Origin: Niastella sp.
GTDB lineage: Bacteria; Bacteroidota; Bacteroidia; Chitinophagales; Chitinophagaceae
Length of the DNA stretch: 33,740 nucleotides
NCBI GenBank assembly: GCA_017744515.1
Contig: JAGIBF010000089.1
Span: 1 to 33,740 of the forward strand
Direction of reading: 5' to 3'
The notes under the pieces were generated by a model. The model was not told the DNA's origin. It saw nothing but the letters and a program-made list of their open reading frames with translations, and did no database searches. Below are positions 21,884 to 29,718 of the stretch, piece by piece (the first letter of the stretch is position 1; the number at the start of each line of letters is the position of its first letter). The translations under genes were made by a program, and so were the position numbers.

Positions 21884-21909
21884 ACCATATATGGTAATAT
21901 CGGTTAACC
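21884..21909. promoter_or_regulatory. Two palindromes in the divergent transporter spacer
   Basis: ACCATATATGGT (21884-21895) and GGTTAACC (21902-21909) are both perfect palindromes, six bases apart, between the APC permease (minus) and the symporter (plus). They are candidate operator sites; the regulator is not known. Confidence 0.45.
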
Positions 21910-21982
21910 TGATGCTTCAAGCCGATTGTTTTTTGCCTTTATATCCTATATTGCAGGCTATTACCCAATAAGAATCGCCTTC

Positions 21983-23248
21983 ATGAAGAAAAACAGGCTG
22001 ACCCTTTCTATCCTCATTGCCATGGTGCTTGGCTTGGCTGTCGGATTATTAGTACATGAAACTGCTTCACCAGAATTTATCAAAGGGTTTTCCAAAAATA
22101 TCAACCTGCTGGGTAAGGTATTTATCCGGCTGGTACAGATGATCATTGCGCCGCTTGTTTTCTCCACATTAGTGGTGGGTATCGCCAAACTGGGCGATAT
22201 GAAAACCGTTGGCCGGGTAGGCGGTAAAGCCCTCCTTTGGTTCGTTTCGGCATCGCTTGTATCTCTGCTGGTAGGGTTGGTATTGGTAAACCTCTTGCAG
22301 CCCGGACACTACATCGATCTCTCCCAGGCCGATAATGCCGGCGTAAAAGACCTGATGACCAAGAACCAGGAGTTCTCTGTAGAAAAATTCGTAGAGCATA
22401 TTGTGCCCCGCAGCTTTGTAGAAGCCATGGCCACCAATGAAATACTGCAACTGGTAGTATTTAGTATTTTCTTCGGCGTAGCCATGACGGCTTTGGGCGA
22501 TTATGCCAAGCCCCTGATCAAAGCGCTGGACGTAGTGTCACATGTGATCCTGAAGATGGTGGGCTATGTAATGAACTTCGCACCCTATGGCGTATTTGGC
22601 GCGCTGGCTGCAGTCATTGCGGTAAAAGGTCCAAAGATCTTTCAGTTCTATATCATTTATTACCTGTTCTTCCTGCTTGGCATCCTGGTATTGTGGGTTA
22701 TATTATTGACTGTCGGATACCTCATATTGGGAAACCGGGTGCCGCGCCTGCTCAAACGCATCAGCAGCCCGCTCCTTATTGCCTTTGGTACCACCAGCAG
22801 TGAAGCCGTGTTTCCCAAGCTTACCGAAGAACTGGAGCGCTTTGGCTGTAAAAGCAAGATCGTCTCCTTCGTATTACCATTGGGTTATTCCTTTAACCTG
22901 GACGGCAGCATGATGTACATGACCTTTGCCAGTTTAGCCATAGCACAGGCCTATAAAATACCGCTCGACCTCGGTACGCAGCTCACCATGCTGCTGGTAC
23001 TGATGGTGACCAGCAAAGGAATTGCCGGGGTGCCAAGGGCATCGCTGGTAATTGTACTGGCTACCTGCTCCATGTTTGGCATTCCGCCGGAAGGAGTAGC
23101 TTTGATATTGCCGATCGATCACTTTTGCGATATGTTCCGCACAATGACCAACGTGGTGGGCAATGCACTGGCCACCAGTGTCGTTAGTAAGTGGGAAGGA
23201 GAGTTGGGACCTGAGCAGGCAGGAGATATAGAGAAAGTGGCAGCCTAA
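21983..23248 (+). CDS. Dicarboxylate/amino acid:cation symporter (DAACS family)
   Basis: A 421-residue transporter from the ATG at 21983; the extension to 21926 begins with TTG and has no support. Marks: a first helix region NRLTLSILIAMVLGLAVG, FIRLVQMIIAPLVFSTLV, GTTSSEAVFPKLTEELERFG (about 268-287) in place of the usual serine-rich re-entrant loop, and LPLGYSFNLDGSMMYMTFA (about 296-314) with the NxDG motif. The family takes up glutamate, aspartate or C4-dicarboxylates with Na+ or H+. The serine loop reads TTSSEA rather than the classic SSSxTLP, which is seen in part of the family. It is divergent from the APC permease. Confidence 0.92.
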   Translation: MKKNRLTLSILIAMVLGLAVGLLVHETASPEFIKGFSKNINLLGKVFIRLVQMIIAPLVFSTLVVGIAKLGDMKTVGRVGGKALLWFVSASLVSLLVGLVLVNLLQPGHYIDLSQADNAGVKDLMTKNQEFSVEKFVEHIVPRSFVEAMATNEILQLVVFSIFFGVAMTALGDYAKPLIKALDVVSHVILKMVGYVMNFAPYGVFGALAAVIAVKGPKIFQFYIIYYLFFLLGILVLWVILLTVGYLILGNRVPRLLKRISSPLLIAFGTTSSEAVFPKLTEELERFGCKSKIVSFVLPLGYSFNLDGSMMYMTFASLAIAQAYKIPLDLGTQLTMLLVLMVTSKGIAGVPRASLVIVLATCSMFGIPPEGVALILPIDHFCDMFRTMTNVVGNALATSVVSKWEGELGPEQAGDIEKVAA

Positions 23249-23280
23249 AAACAGCCGGTTACGAGTTTCGGGCCATTTGT

Positions 23281-23316
23281 TTTTGCTCGTTGCTCACAGC
23301 TCGAAGCTCGTAGCTA
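23281..23316. repeat. Iterated-word tract (gctcg)
   Basis: GCTCGTTGCTCACAGCTCG followed by AAGCTCGTAGCT holds five degenerate copies of AGCTCG between the symporter and DedA genes. It is non-coding and of the same style as the tract before the glycosyltransferase. Confidence 0.5.
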
Positions 23317-23348
23317 AAGTAAATACCTAAATAATTTAAGCACGTAGT

Positions 23349-24110
23349 ATGAGTTTGCTGGACATGATCTTATTGGACTTTCACTGGAAGCAGTTATTGA
23401 ATCCGCAGTTCTATATCGAAAATGGAGGTCTATGGCTATTGCTGTTTGTCGTGTTTGCTGAAACAGGTTTGTTTGCCGGGTTCTTTTTGCCAGGCGACTC
23501 ATTATTATTTGTTGCCGGTATTTATGCGCACGAAGGAGAAGGTGGAAAGCCTGGTATTACGTATGAATTGTTACAACTGTTTGGTATGGGCCATATCCGA
23601 AACGAATGGCTCGACCTCATCATACTCTGGCTGCTGATCTCCTTAATGGGTATCCTCGGTAACATGCTGGGCTATTGGACCGGCCGGAAGATCGGACCAG
23701 CCATGTACTCCTGGAAAGACAATATGCTGTTTAAAAAGCATTACCTGCACCAGGCCCATGAGTTTTATGAAAAAAGAGGCGGCAGCGCTATCGTGATCGC
23801 CCGTTTCCTGCCCATCATCCGCACTTTTGCCCCCATCGTAGCAGGCATCGTGCAAATGGAAAAAAAGAAGTTTACCTATTATAATATAGTAGGCTGCCTG
23901 GCCTGGGTATTCAGCATGCTCTTTGCCGGCCACTTCCTGCAAAAATGGATTCTGTCGCAGTTTGGATTCGATCTGAAACAACACCTTGAAGTAATCGTAA
24001 TCGGTATAGTACTGGTAACTACTGCACCAGTATTGATCAAACTATTTTTCGGAAAAAAGAAAGCGGGCGAAGAAAAACTGCCCCCTACTAACGAAACAAC
24101 GCCAGAATAG
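23349..24110 (+). CDS. DedA-family membrane protein
   Basis: A 253-residue DedA/SNARE-associated protein. Marks: FAETGLFAGFFLPGDSLLFVAG (about 37-58) with the family acidic residue, LGNMLGYWTGRKIG, and ARFLPIIRTFAPIVAGIVQM (about 151-170) with the conserved Arg residues. About five membrane segments. DedA proteins are membrane-embedded; recent work on relatives points to lipid-carrier (undecaprenyl phosphate) flipping and membrane homeostasis. Which applies here is inferred by family. The next gene starts three bases after its stop, so they are cotranscribed. Confidence 0.92.
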   Translation: MSLLDMILLDFHWKQLLNPQFYIENGGLWLLLFVVFAETGLFAGFFLPGDSLLFVAGIYAHEGEGGKPGITYELLQLFGMGHIRNEWLDLIILWLLISLMGILGNMLGYWTGRKIGPAMYSWKDNMLFKKHYLHQAHEFYEKRGGSAIVIARFLPIIRTFAPIVAGIVQMEKKKFTYYNIVGCLAWVFSMLFAGHFLQKWILSQFGFDLKQHLEVIVIGIVLVTTAPVLIKLFFGKKKAGEEKLPPTNETTPE

Positions 24111-24113
24111 CCT

Positions 24114-25361
24114 ATGCAACAGAAACCTGCTTCTGTTTTAAACATTGCTGTCATTGTAGCCGCCCTTGGATATTTCGTAGACATTTATGATCTGCTGCTC
24201 TTTACCATTGTGCGTGAACCCAGCCTCGCAGGATTGGGTGTAGACCTGAAGAATACCAAAATGGTCATAGCTGCCAGTACCAAGATCATCAACTGGCAGA
24301 TGGTGGGCCTGCTTATAGGCGGCATTGTGTGGGGCGTCATGGGCGATAAGAAAGGTCGCCTGAGTGTGTTGTTCGGCTCCATCTTGCTCTATTCAGTAGC
24401 CAATTTCCTCACCGGTTTTGTAACCAGCACCGATCAATATGCATGGGCACGTTTTGTGGCAGGGTTGGGTCTTGCAGGAGAACTGGGCGCAGGCATTACC
24501 CTCGTAAGCGAATTACTCCCTAAAAATAAAAGAGGTATCGGTACGTCGCTGGTAGCAGGCATTGGTCTGTTTGGCGCCGTATTCGCTTATTTCACCTTTC
24601 AGTTTACCGATCAGGACTGGCGTCTTTGCTATAAAATAGGTGGGGGCCTCGGGATAGTACTGTTGTTGCTCCGCATCAGCGTAGCCGAAAGCGGCATGTT
24701 CAAAGCAGTGAAATCGCAGGAGCATATACAAAAAGGCAACCTGTTCATGTTCTTCAACAACGGTGAACGATTCAAAAAATACATCCTGGCCATCCTCATC
24801 GGTTTGCCAACCTGGTATGTGATAGGCATATTGGTAAACCTCAGCAACCGGTTTGCCAACGAGTTTTACGGAGAAAACAAAATAGAATCAGGCCGCGCCA
24901 TTATGTACGCTTATGCAGCCATTGCGATAGGTGATATTCTGGTAGGGCTTGTAAGCCAATACTTCAAGAGCAGAAAGAAAGCCCTGTACCTGTTTTATTT
25001 CTTCTCCATCGTATCCGGCATTTACTTCTTCAGTGGCAATATAAAGAACGATGCAACCATGTACGCTGCTTGTGCGGCCCTTGGCTTCAGCACCGGTTTC
25101 TGGGCCATCTTTGTAACCATGGGCGCCGAACAGTTTGGCACCAACCTGCGGGCAACTGCCGCCACTACCATACCCAATATGGTGCGGGGTGCCCTGCCGT
25201 TGATCAACATGATGTTTAAAGATGTATTTCAGGACAACTGGAAATGGGGGCTTATCCAAAGCGCTATTGTAACAGGCATTATCGTAATGGTGGTATCCCT
25301 GATAGCAGCCTTTTTCACCCAGGAAACATTCCATAAAGACCTTAATTACGTGGAGAAATAG
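24114..25361 (+). CDS. MFS transporter
   Basis: A 415-residue major-facilitator protein with 12 predicted membrane helices. The family loop motif is MGDKKGRLSVLFGS (76-89). The opening helix has GYFVDIYDLLLFTIVREPSL, where a charged residue in helix 1 is usual for sugar or organic-acid porters. RFVAGLGLAGELGAGITL and PKNKRGIGTSLVAG follow the usual pattern for loops 4-5. It begins three bases after the DedA stop and is probably translated from the same message. The substrate cannot be inferred. A 19-bp inverted repeat follows the stop. Confidence 0.9.
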   Translation: MQQKPASVLNIAVIVAALGYFVDIYDLLLFTIVREPSLAGLGVDLKNTKMVIAASTKIINWQMVGLLIGGIVWGVMGDKKGRLSVLFGSILLYSVANFLTGFVTSTDQYAWARFVAGLGLAGELGAGITLVSELLPKNKRGIGTSLVAGIGLFGAVFAYFTFQFTDQDWRLCYKIGGGLGIVLLLLRISVAESGMFKAVKSQEHIQKGNLFMFFNNGERFKKYILAILIGLPTWYVIGILVNLSNRFANEFYGENKIESGRAIMYAYAAIAIGDILVGLVSQYFKSRKKALYLFYFFSIVSGIYFFSGNIKNDATMYAACAALGFSTGFWAIFVTMGAEQFGTNLRATAATTIPNMVRGALPLINMMFKDVFQDNWKWGLIQSAIVTGIIVMVVSLIAAFFTQETFHKDLNYVEK

Positions 25362-25374
25362 TCCGCAAGTCAGT

Positions 25375-25427
25375 AGTCCGAAAGACCGAAAGTAAATGTG
25401 GCTAAGATACTTTCCGACTTTCGGACT
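25375..25427. repeat. 19-bp imperfect inverted repeat after the MFS gene
   Basis: AGTCCGAAAGACCGAAAGT (25375-25393) pairs with ACTTTCCGACTTTCGGACT (25409-25427) with two mismatches and a 15-base loop. The same CGACTT/TTCCGACTT words continue to 25460, ahead of the glycosyltransferase. It may act as a terminator, but no T-run follows. Confidence 0.7.
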
Positions 25428-25460
25428 TACCGTCTCCCGACTTTTCCCGACTTTCCGACT

Positions 25461-25468
25461 TATTTTCG
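25461..25468 (+). promoter_or_regulatory. -7-type element before the glycosyltransferase
   Basis: TATTTTCG differs from TAnnTTTG by one base and is followed by CATC and the ATG at 25473. The element sits at the end of the iterated-word tract. Confidence 0.4.
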
Positions 25469-25472
25469 CATC

Positions 25473-26465
25473 ATGAAATTTCTCATCATCCGTTTCTCCT
25501 CCATTGGTGATATCGTATTGACCACACCGGTTGTACGTTGCCTGAAAAAACAGGTGGTAACGGCTGAAGTGCATTACCTCACGAAGCCTTCCTTTCGCAC
25601 CATTGTAGAGACCAATCCCTATATCGATAAAGTACATTACCTGCAGGATGATTTCGATGCGATGATCAGTTCACTGCAGGCTGAGGATTTTGATTACGTG
25701 ATCGACCTGCACCATAACCTGCGCACCCTGAAAGTAAAACGGGCACTCCGTAAAAAGTCTTTCTCCTTCAATAAGCTCAACATCGAAAAGTGGTTGCTGA
25801 CCAACTTCAAGGTCAACAAACTGCCGGATATACATATCGTCGATCGCTACCTCGCCACGCTGCAAACATTTGGAATACGGAATGATGGTATTGGACTGGA
25901 TTACTTTATTCCCGACGAAGACAAGATAAAGGAAAGCGATATCCCTGCTTCGCACCATGCAGGCTACATCGGTGTGGTGATCGGCGCAGCGCTCAACACC
26001 AAGAAATATCCGCTGGAGAAGCTGAAAGCCTTGTGTGCTTCCATACAACACCCCATCATATTGCTGGGAGGTAAGGAAGATGCAGCCAACGGAGAAGCCA
26101 TTGCAGAAGCCGACAAAGTAAAGATCTACAACGCCTGCGGCAAGTTCAACCTCAATGAATCGGCCGACCTGGTAAGGCGCGCCAAACTGATCGTTACCAA
26201 CGATACCGGCTTAATGCACATTGCTTCCGCTTTCAACAAACCCATCATATCCCTCTGGGGCAATACGGTACCGGAGTTTGGCATGTACCCCTATATGCCC
26301 GGCCGCAATCAGCTCTTTGATATTGTAGAGATCAAAGGACTCTCCTGCCGGCCCTGCTCCAAGATCGGGCACAACAAATGCCCGAAAGGACATTTTAAAT
26401 GTATGCAACTCATTAAACCGGAAGAAGTATTGGAGAAAGTTCAGGTACGGTTGAGAAAAAAATAA
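25473..26465 (+). CDS. Glycosyltransferase family 9 protein
   Basis: A 330-residue enzyme of the heptosyltransferase group. I started at the ATG at 25473 since the 25 codons before it translate the iterated-word spacer. Marks: MKFLIIRFSSIGDIVLTTPVV (the family N-terminus), PIILLGGKEDAANGEAIAEA, and KLIVTNDTGLMHIASAFNKPIISLWG (about 227-252) in the donor-binding half. It probably adds a sugar (ADP-heptose or similar) in the cytoplasm to a lipid A core or other glycolipid; the acceptor is not indicated by the neighbours. A Cys-rich stretch CRPCSKIGHNKCPKGHFKC near the C-terminus recurs in many family members. Confidence 0.93.
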   Translation: MKFLIIRFSSIGDIVLTTPVVRCLKKQVVTAEVHYLTKPSFRTIVETNPYIDKVHYLQDDFDAMISSLQAEDFDYVIDLHHNLRTLKVKRALRKKSFSFNKLNIEKWLLTNFKVNKLPDIHIVDRYLATLQTFGIRNDGIGLDYFIPDEDKIKESDIPASHHAGYIGVVIGAALNTKKYPLEKLKALCASIQHPIILLGGKEDAANGEAIAEADKVKIYNACGKFNLNESADLVRRAKLIVTNDTGLMHIASAFNKPIISLWGNTVPEFGMYPYMPGRNQLFDIVEIKGLSCRPCSKIGHNKCPKGHFKCMQLIKPEEVLEKVQVRLRKK

Positions 26466-26478
26466 GATAAGGCGGGTG

Positions 26479-26652
26479 TTAGTCTCCCAATGTCCAGTCG
26501 AAACCTTCCGCTGTTTCCTCATCAAGCAATCCCATTGCTTTTAATTCAGCTTCTTCATCATATTCAAAAAAATCGGTGTCATCCGTTTCATTATCATTGT
26601 TGGGATCAATAATAGCCGGATTGGTGTCTTTGTGTTTGGGATCTGTTGCCAT
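26479..26652 (-). CDS. Tiny acidic protein, unknown function
   Basis: A 57-residue protein from the ATG at 26652 (61 residues from 26664). It is very acidic: DDTDFFEYDEEAELKAMG and LLDEETAEGFDWTLGD. There is no signal peptide or membrane segment. It is convergent with the glycosyltransferase, 13 bp apart. I do not recognise it. A coding call is supported by the clean reading frame and strong amino acid bias rather than homology. It is divergent from the LDH2-type gene and shares the GTCAT-rich upstream spacer. Confidence 0.55.
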   Translation of the reverse strand: MATDPKHKDTNPAIIDPNNDNETDDTDFFEYDEEAELKAMGLLDEETAEGFDWTLGD

Positions 26653-26785
26653 GAATGTTATCATAACGGTGTTTTAAGGAAATAAACCCTCAAATACTAT
26701 GCGGTATTGTCGTTTTCTGTAAAGTAGTTAGCCAAGCCGTTTTCGGCGTCTGAAACCCTTTATACAGAAAAATGAGCTTTTAAAA

Positions 26786-26848
26786 TGTCATAGTGGCAGC
26801 ACTTCCTGGTGTTGTCATATCAATGACAAAACTTGCATGACGGGTCAT
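26786..26848. promoter_or_regulatory. GTCAT/ATGAC half-site array
   Basis: Five copies of the half-site lie in 63 bp: TGTCAT (26786-26791), TTGTCAT (26812-26818), ATGACAA (26823-26829), ATGAC (26837-26841) and GTCAT (26844-26848). TTGTCAT-ATCA-ATGACAA is a perfect inverted repeat, and ATGAC-GG-GTCAT is a second one with the arms reversed. This looks like an operator for a dimeric regulator of the LDH2-type gene, the acidic protein, or both. Confidence 0.6.
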
Positions 26849-26872
26849 TTACCTATTTTCAGATTTTTCAAA

Positions 26873-26880
26873 TTACTTTG
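26873..26880 (+). promoter_or_regulatory. -7-type element before the LDH2-type gene
   Basis: TTACTTTG (a one-off match to TAnnTTTG) lies five bases (CGGCC) before the ATG at 26886, downstream of the GTCAT array. Confidence 0.4.
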
Positions 26881-26885
26881 CGGCC

Positions 26886-27965
26886 ATGTCAGAAAGAATA
26901 TATCCTTATCAACAGTTATTCGAATTTACCAAAGCAATATTTCAGCAAATAGGCTGTAGCGAAGCAGATGCAGGTATGGCTACCAAAGTGCTGTTGTCTG
27001 CAGACCTTAGGGGCGTTGACTCACATGGCGTAGCGCGCCTGAGCGGTTACGTGCGTTTGTGGGAAGCCAACCGCGCCAATACAAAACCCAACATAAAGAT
27101 CATCCATGAAACGCCTTCCACGGCTGTAGTGGATGGCGATGGCGGTCTTGGACTGGTGGTAGCACCCTTCGCCATGCAGGTGGCTATTGACAAGGCCAGG
27201 CAGGTAGGCACCGGCTGGGTGAGCGTGCAAAACAGTAACCACTTTGGCATAGCAGGCTATCATGCCATGATGGCCCTGGAGCACGATATGATCGGCATGG
27301 CCATGACCAACGCCAGCCCCCTGGTGGCGCCCACCTTTTCGGTGGAAAGACTGCTGGGCACCAATCCCATTTGTGTGGCGATACCGGCAGGAGAGGAGCC
27401 TGCTTTTGTGGCTGACCTGGCCACTACTACAGCGGCCAATGGTAAGCTGGAAATACTGCAACGTAAAAGTAAAGAAACACCCACCGGCTGGGTACAGGAT
27501 AAACACGGAAACCCATCTACCAATCCCCATGAGTTGAAATCCGGCGGGGCCTTGTTGCCCCTCGGCGGCGACCGCGAGCATGGCAGCCACAAAGGCTATG
27601 CTCTGGGAGCAGTGGTAGACATCTTCTCAGCCGTGTTGAGCGGCGCCAATTATGGCCCCTGGGTACCACCTTTCCCGGCCTACGTGCCCATGCCCACCGA
27701 GATGCCTGGGAAAGGCATCGGGCATTTCTTTGGGGCTATGCGGGTAGATGCCTTCCGCCCGGCAACCGACTTTAAGTTCCACATGGACAAGTGGATACGC
27801 CGCTTCCGCAGCGCCACACCGGTGCCCGGCGAAGAGCAGGTACTGATTCCCGGCGACCCCGAGCGGGAAATGGAAGCCAACCGCATGAGGGCTGGTATCC
27901 CTTTACTAAACTCAGTATCAGAAGATTTACTATTGCTGGGTGAAAAGTTCGGAATACAGTTGTAG
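26886..27965 (+). CDS. LDH2/MDH2-family oxidoreductase (malate/lactate/ureidoglycolate dehydrogenase type)
   Basis: A 359-residue NAD(P)-dependent dehydrogenase of the LDH2/MDH2 (YlbC/YiaK) family, not of the Rossmann-fold lactate dehydrogenase type. Marks: LRGVDSHGVARLSGY (41-55) with catalytic-region His47, QNSNHFGIAGYHAMMALEH (115-133) with His119, RLLGTNPICVAIPAG and HGSHKGYALGAVVDIFSAVLSG. Substrates in the family include malate, (S)-lactate, ureidoglycolate and sugar acids; none can be chosen here. An array of GTCAT half-sites upstream suggests specific control. Next downstream is the aspartate kinase, 192 bp away with its own promoter. Confidence 0.9.
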   Translation: MSERIYPYQQLFEFTKAIFQQIGCSEADAGMATKVLLSADLRGVDSHGVARLSGYVRLWEANRANTKPNIKIIHETPSTAVVDGDGGLGLVVAPFAMQVAIDKARQVGTGWVSVQNSNHFGIAGYHAMMALEHDMIGMAMTNASPLVAPTFSVERLLGTNPICVAIPAGEEPAFVADLATTTAANGKLEILQRKSKETPTGWVQDKHGNPSTNPHELKSGGALLPLGGDREHGSHKGYALGAVVDIFSAVLSGANYGPWVPPFPAYVPMPTEMPGKGIGHFFGAMRVDAFRPATDFKFHMDKWIRRFRSATPVPGEEQVLIPGDPEREMEANRMRAGIPLLNSVSEDLLLLGEKFGIQL

Positions 27966-28019
27966 CCTGCTATTTCGACTTTGTGGGTAGACTAAAGTCA
28001 TGGGAATGGTAAATCCTTG

Positions 28020-28080
28020 CAAGGTCTTGCGGTTGCTGAAATCCGAAATCCTAAATCAGGAACCCGCAATCGCATCTTCC
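28020..28080. repeat. Iterated-word tract (aatccg) before the aspartate kinase
   Basis: GGTTGCTGAAATCCGAAATC then CTAAATCAGGAACCC holds degenerate AATCC/AAATC words, similar to those at 10414-10494. TTGCGG near 28027 and CCGCAA near 28064 form a small inverted repeat. Confidence 0.4.
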
Positions 28081-28082
28081 CT

Positions 28083-28090
28083 TATCTTTG
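28083..28090 (+). promoter_or_regulatory. -7-type promoter element of the aspartate kinase
   Basis: TATCTTTG matches TAnnTTTG exactly, about 67 bases before the ATG, giving a leader of moderate length. No TTG was found at -33. Confidence 0.5.
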
Positions 28091-28157
28091 CGCCTGCTTT
28101 GCAAAAATTATTTTCCAACCAAAACATTCCGCCAGTAGCGGAACAGGAGAGTAAACC

Positions 28158-29480
28158 ATGAAAATTATGAAATTCGGCGGTACCTCAGTAGGTAAGCCGG
28201 AGCGTATGCATCAGGTGGCAGAATTGATCACCAAAGATGCAGAATCCAAGATCGTCGTATTGAGTGCCCTCAGTGGTACTACCAATGCATTGGTATCGAT
28301 TGGAGATGCGATGGCATCCGGTGACCGCGATGCTGCCAAACAACAAATTGAAAAGCTGGAAGCGCATTATCAAACATTCATCCGCGACCTGCTGAAGAAC
28401 GACGCAACCTTGGAGAAGGCGAAGCGTATCGTTGCCGAGCACTTTGAATTCTTAACCATCATACTCAAGATATCATTCAGCGAAGCACTGAGCAAGGACA
28501 TCCTGGCCCAGGGCGAGCTGCTTTCTACCAAGCTCTTCAGCACCTATCTCGAAGAGAAAAGGATCGATCACGCTTTATTGCCGGCACTGGAATTCATGAG
28601 CATCGACATTCATGATGAGCCACAGGTGCCTGCCATTAAAGCAAAACTCCTTCCTATTCTGGAGCAACACAAGAGCAAGAAACTGTTCATTACACAAGGC
28701 TATATCTGCCGCAACGTACGTGGCGAAGTAGACAACCTGAAACGTGGTGGTAGTGATTATACAGCATCGCTTGTAGCTGCTGCTGTAAATGCTTCCGTAT
28801 GCGAAATATGGACCGATATCGATGGCATGCACAACAACGATCCCCGGGTAGTGAAGAAGACCCTGCCCATCGAGCAATTGAGCTTTGAAGAAGCGGCTGA
28901 GCTGGCTTACTTCGGCGCCAAGATATTACACCCTACTTGTATATGGCCGGCACAACAGCAAAAGGTTCCGGTGAAACTGTTGAATACCATGCAGCCACAG
29001 GCAGCAGGCACCGTGATCACACAGGAAGCGGGTTCAGTAGGTGCAAAAGCAGTAGCTGCCAAAGATGGTATCTATGCTATCAACATCAAGAGCAGCCGCA
29101 TGTTGCTGGCCTATGGTTTCCTGCGTAAGATATTCGAGGTGTTTGAAAAGTACCGCACCCCCATCGATATGATCACTACTTCCGAAGTAGCCGTATCTGT
29201 AACGATCGATAGCGGCACCCACCTGAAAGCCATCGTAAAAGAGCTGGAACCATTTGGTACCATCGAAGTGGAAGAAAACCAAACCATCATTTCAGTGGTA
29301 GGTAACGAAATTGCTCAAACGCAGAATGTATTGAGCAAGCTGTTCGATGCGCTTACGCCAGTGCCCATCAGCATGGTAAGCTATGGTGGCAGCAAGCACA
29401 ACGTATCTATATTATTGCCTTCTGACTATAAAACCCAAACATTACAATTATTGAACAAGGGACTGTTTGGATTAGAGTAA
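28158..29480 (+). CDS. lysC: Aspartate kinase (monofunctional)
   Basis: A 440-residue enzyme that phosphorylates aspartate, the first step to lysine, threonine, methionine and diaminopimelate. Marks: KIMKFGGTSVGKPERM at the N-terminus, KRGGSDYTASLVAAAVNA (about 195-212), and TDIDGMHNNDPRVVKKTLPI for the substrate site. From about residue 305 two ACT-type regulatory domains follow (MLLAYGFLRKIFEVFEKY and ISVVGNEIAQTQNVLSKLFD), so feedback control by an end product is likely. No homoserine dehydrogenase is fused. It has its own promoter at 28083-28090 and a terminator at 29624-29650. Confidence 0.93.
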   Translation: MKIMKFGGTSVGKPERMHQVAELITKDAESKIVVLSALSGTTNALVSIGDAMASGDRDAAKQQIEKLEAHYQTFIRDLLKNDATLEKAKRIVAEHFEFLTIILKISFSEALSKDILAQGELLSTKLFSTYLEEKRIDHALLPALEFMSIDIHDEPQVPAIKAKLLPILEQHKSKKLFITQGYICRNVRGEVDNLKRGGSDYTASLVAAAVNASVCEIWTDIDGMHNNDPRVVKKTLPIEQLSFEEAAELAYFGAKILHPTCIWPAQQQKVPVKLLNTMQPQAAGTVITQEAGSVGAKAVAAKDGIYAINIKSSRMLLAYGFLRKIFEVFEKYRTPIDMITTSEVAVSVTIDSGTHLKAIVKELEPFGTIEVEENQTIISVVGNEIAQTQNVLSKLFDALTPVPISMVSYGGSKHNVSILLPSDYKTQTLQLLNKGLFGLE

Positions 29481-29529
29481 GATCAGGGAAAGTAACAATA
29501 CCACAAACAGGGTATACGTATAGCAATTT

Positions 29530-29544
29530 TCCCCGATTTGGGGA
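29530..29544. promoter_or_regulatory. Palindrome TCCCC-gattt-GGGGA
   Basis: A 5-bp inverted repeat with a 5-base centre in the spacer after the aspartate kinase. It is too short to call a terminator and could be a binding site; no evidence links it to a regulator. Confidence 0.3.
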
Positions 29545-29623
29545 GTACTACACATTAAAATTGCTTAAATAAGAAGGGATTCTTCTGTGGTCACTATATC
29601 CTGCCAAACTTGTTTATTATCTT

Positions 29624-29650
29624 AGCCGGTGTTAATACACCGGCTTTTTT
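29624..29650 (+). terminator. Intrinsic terminator of the aspartate kinase
   Basis: AGCCGGTGT (29624-29632) pairs perfectly with ACACCGGCT (29637-29645) over a TAAT loop and is followed by a run of T (29645-29650). Confidence 0.92.
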
Positions 29651-29718
29651 GGGCCCTCATGGCAGAAAGACCATGGTCGTTCAAAACCGGGATTCAACTT
29701 ACCTTATCGTAGAGACCA

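Noticed and set aside
25398..25472. N-terminal 25-residue extension of the glycosyltransferase
   Set aside because: Those codons translate the degenerate repeat tract; the family N-terminus begins at the ATG at 25473.
24888..25637. Minus-strand frame of 249 residues across the MFS and glycosyltransferase genes
   Set aside because: It crosses two well-supported plus-strand genes and an iterated-word spacer and shows no motif.
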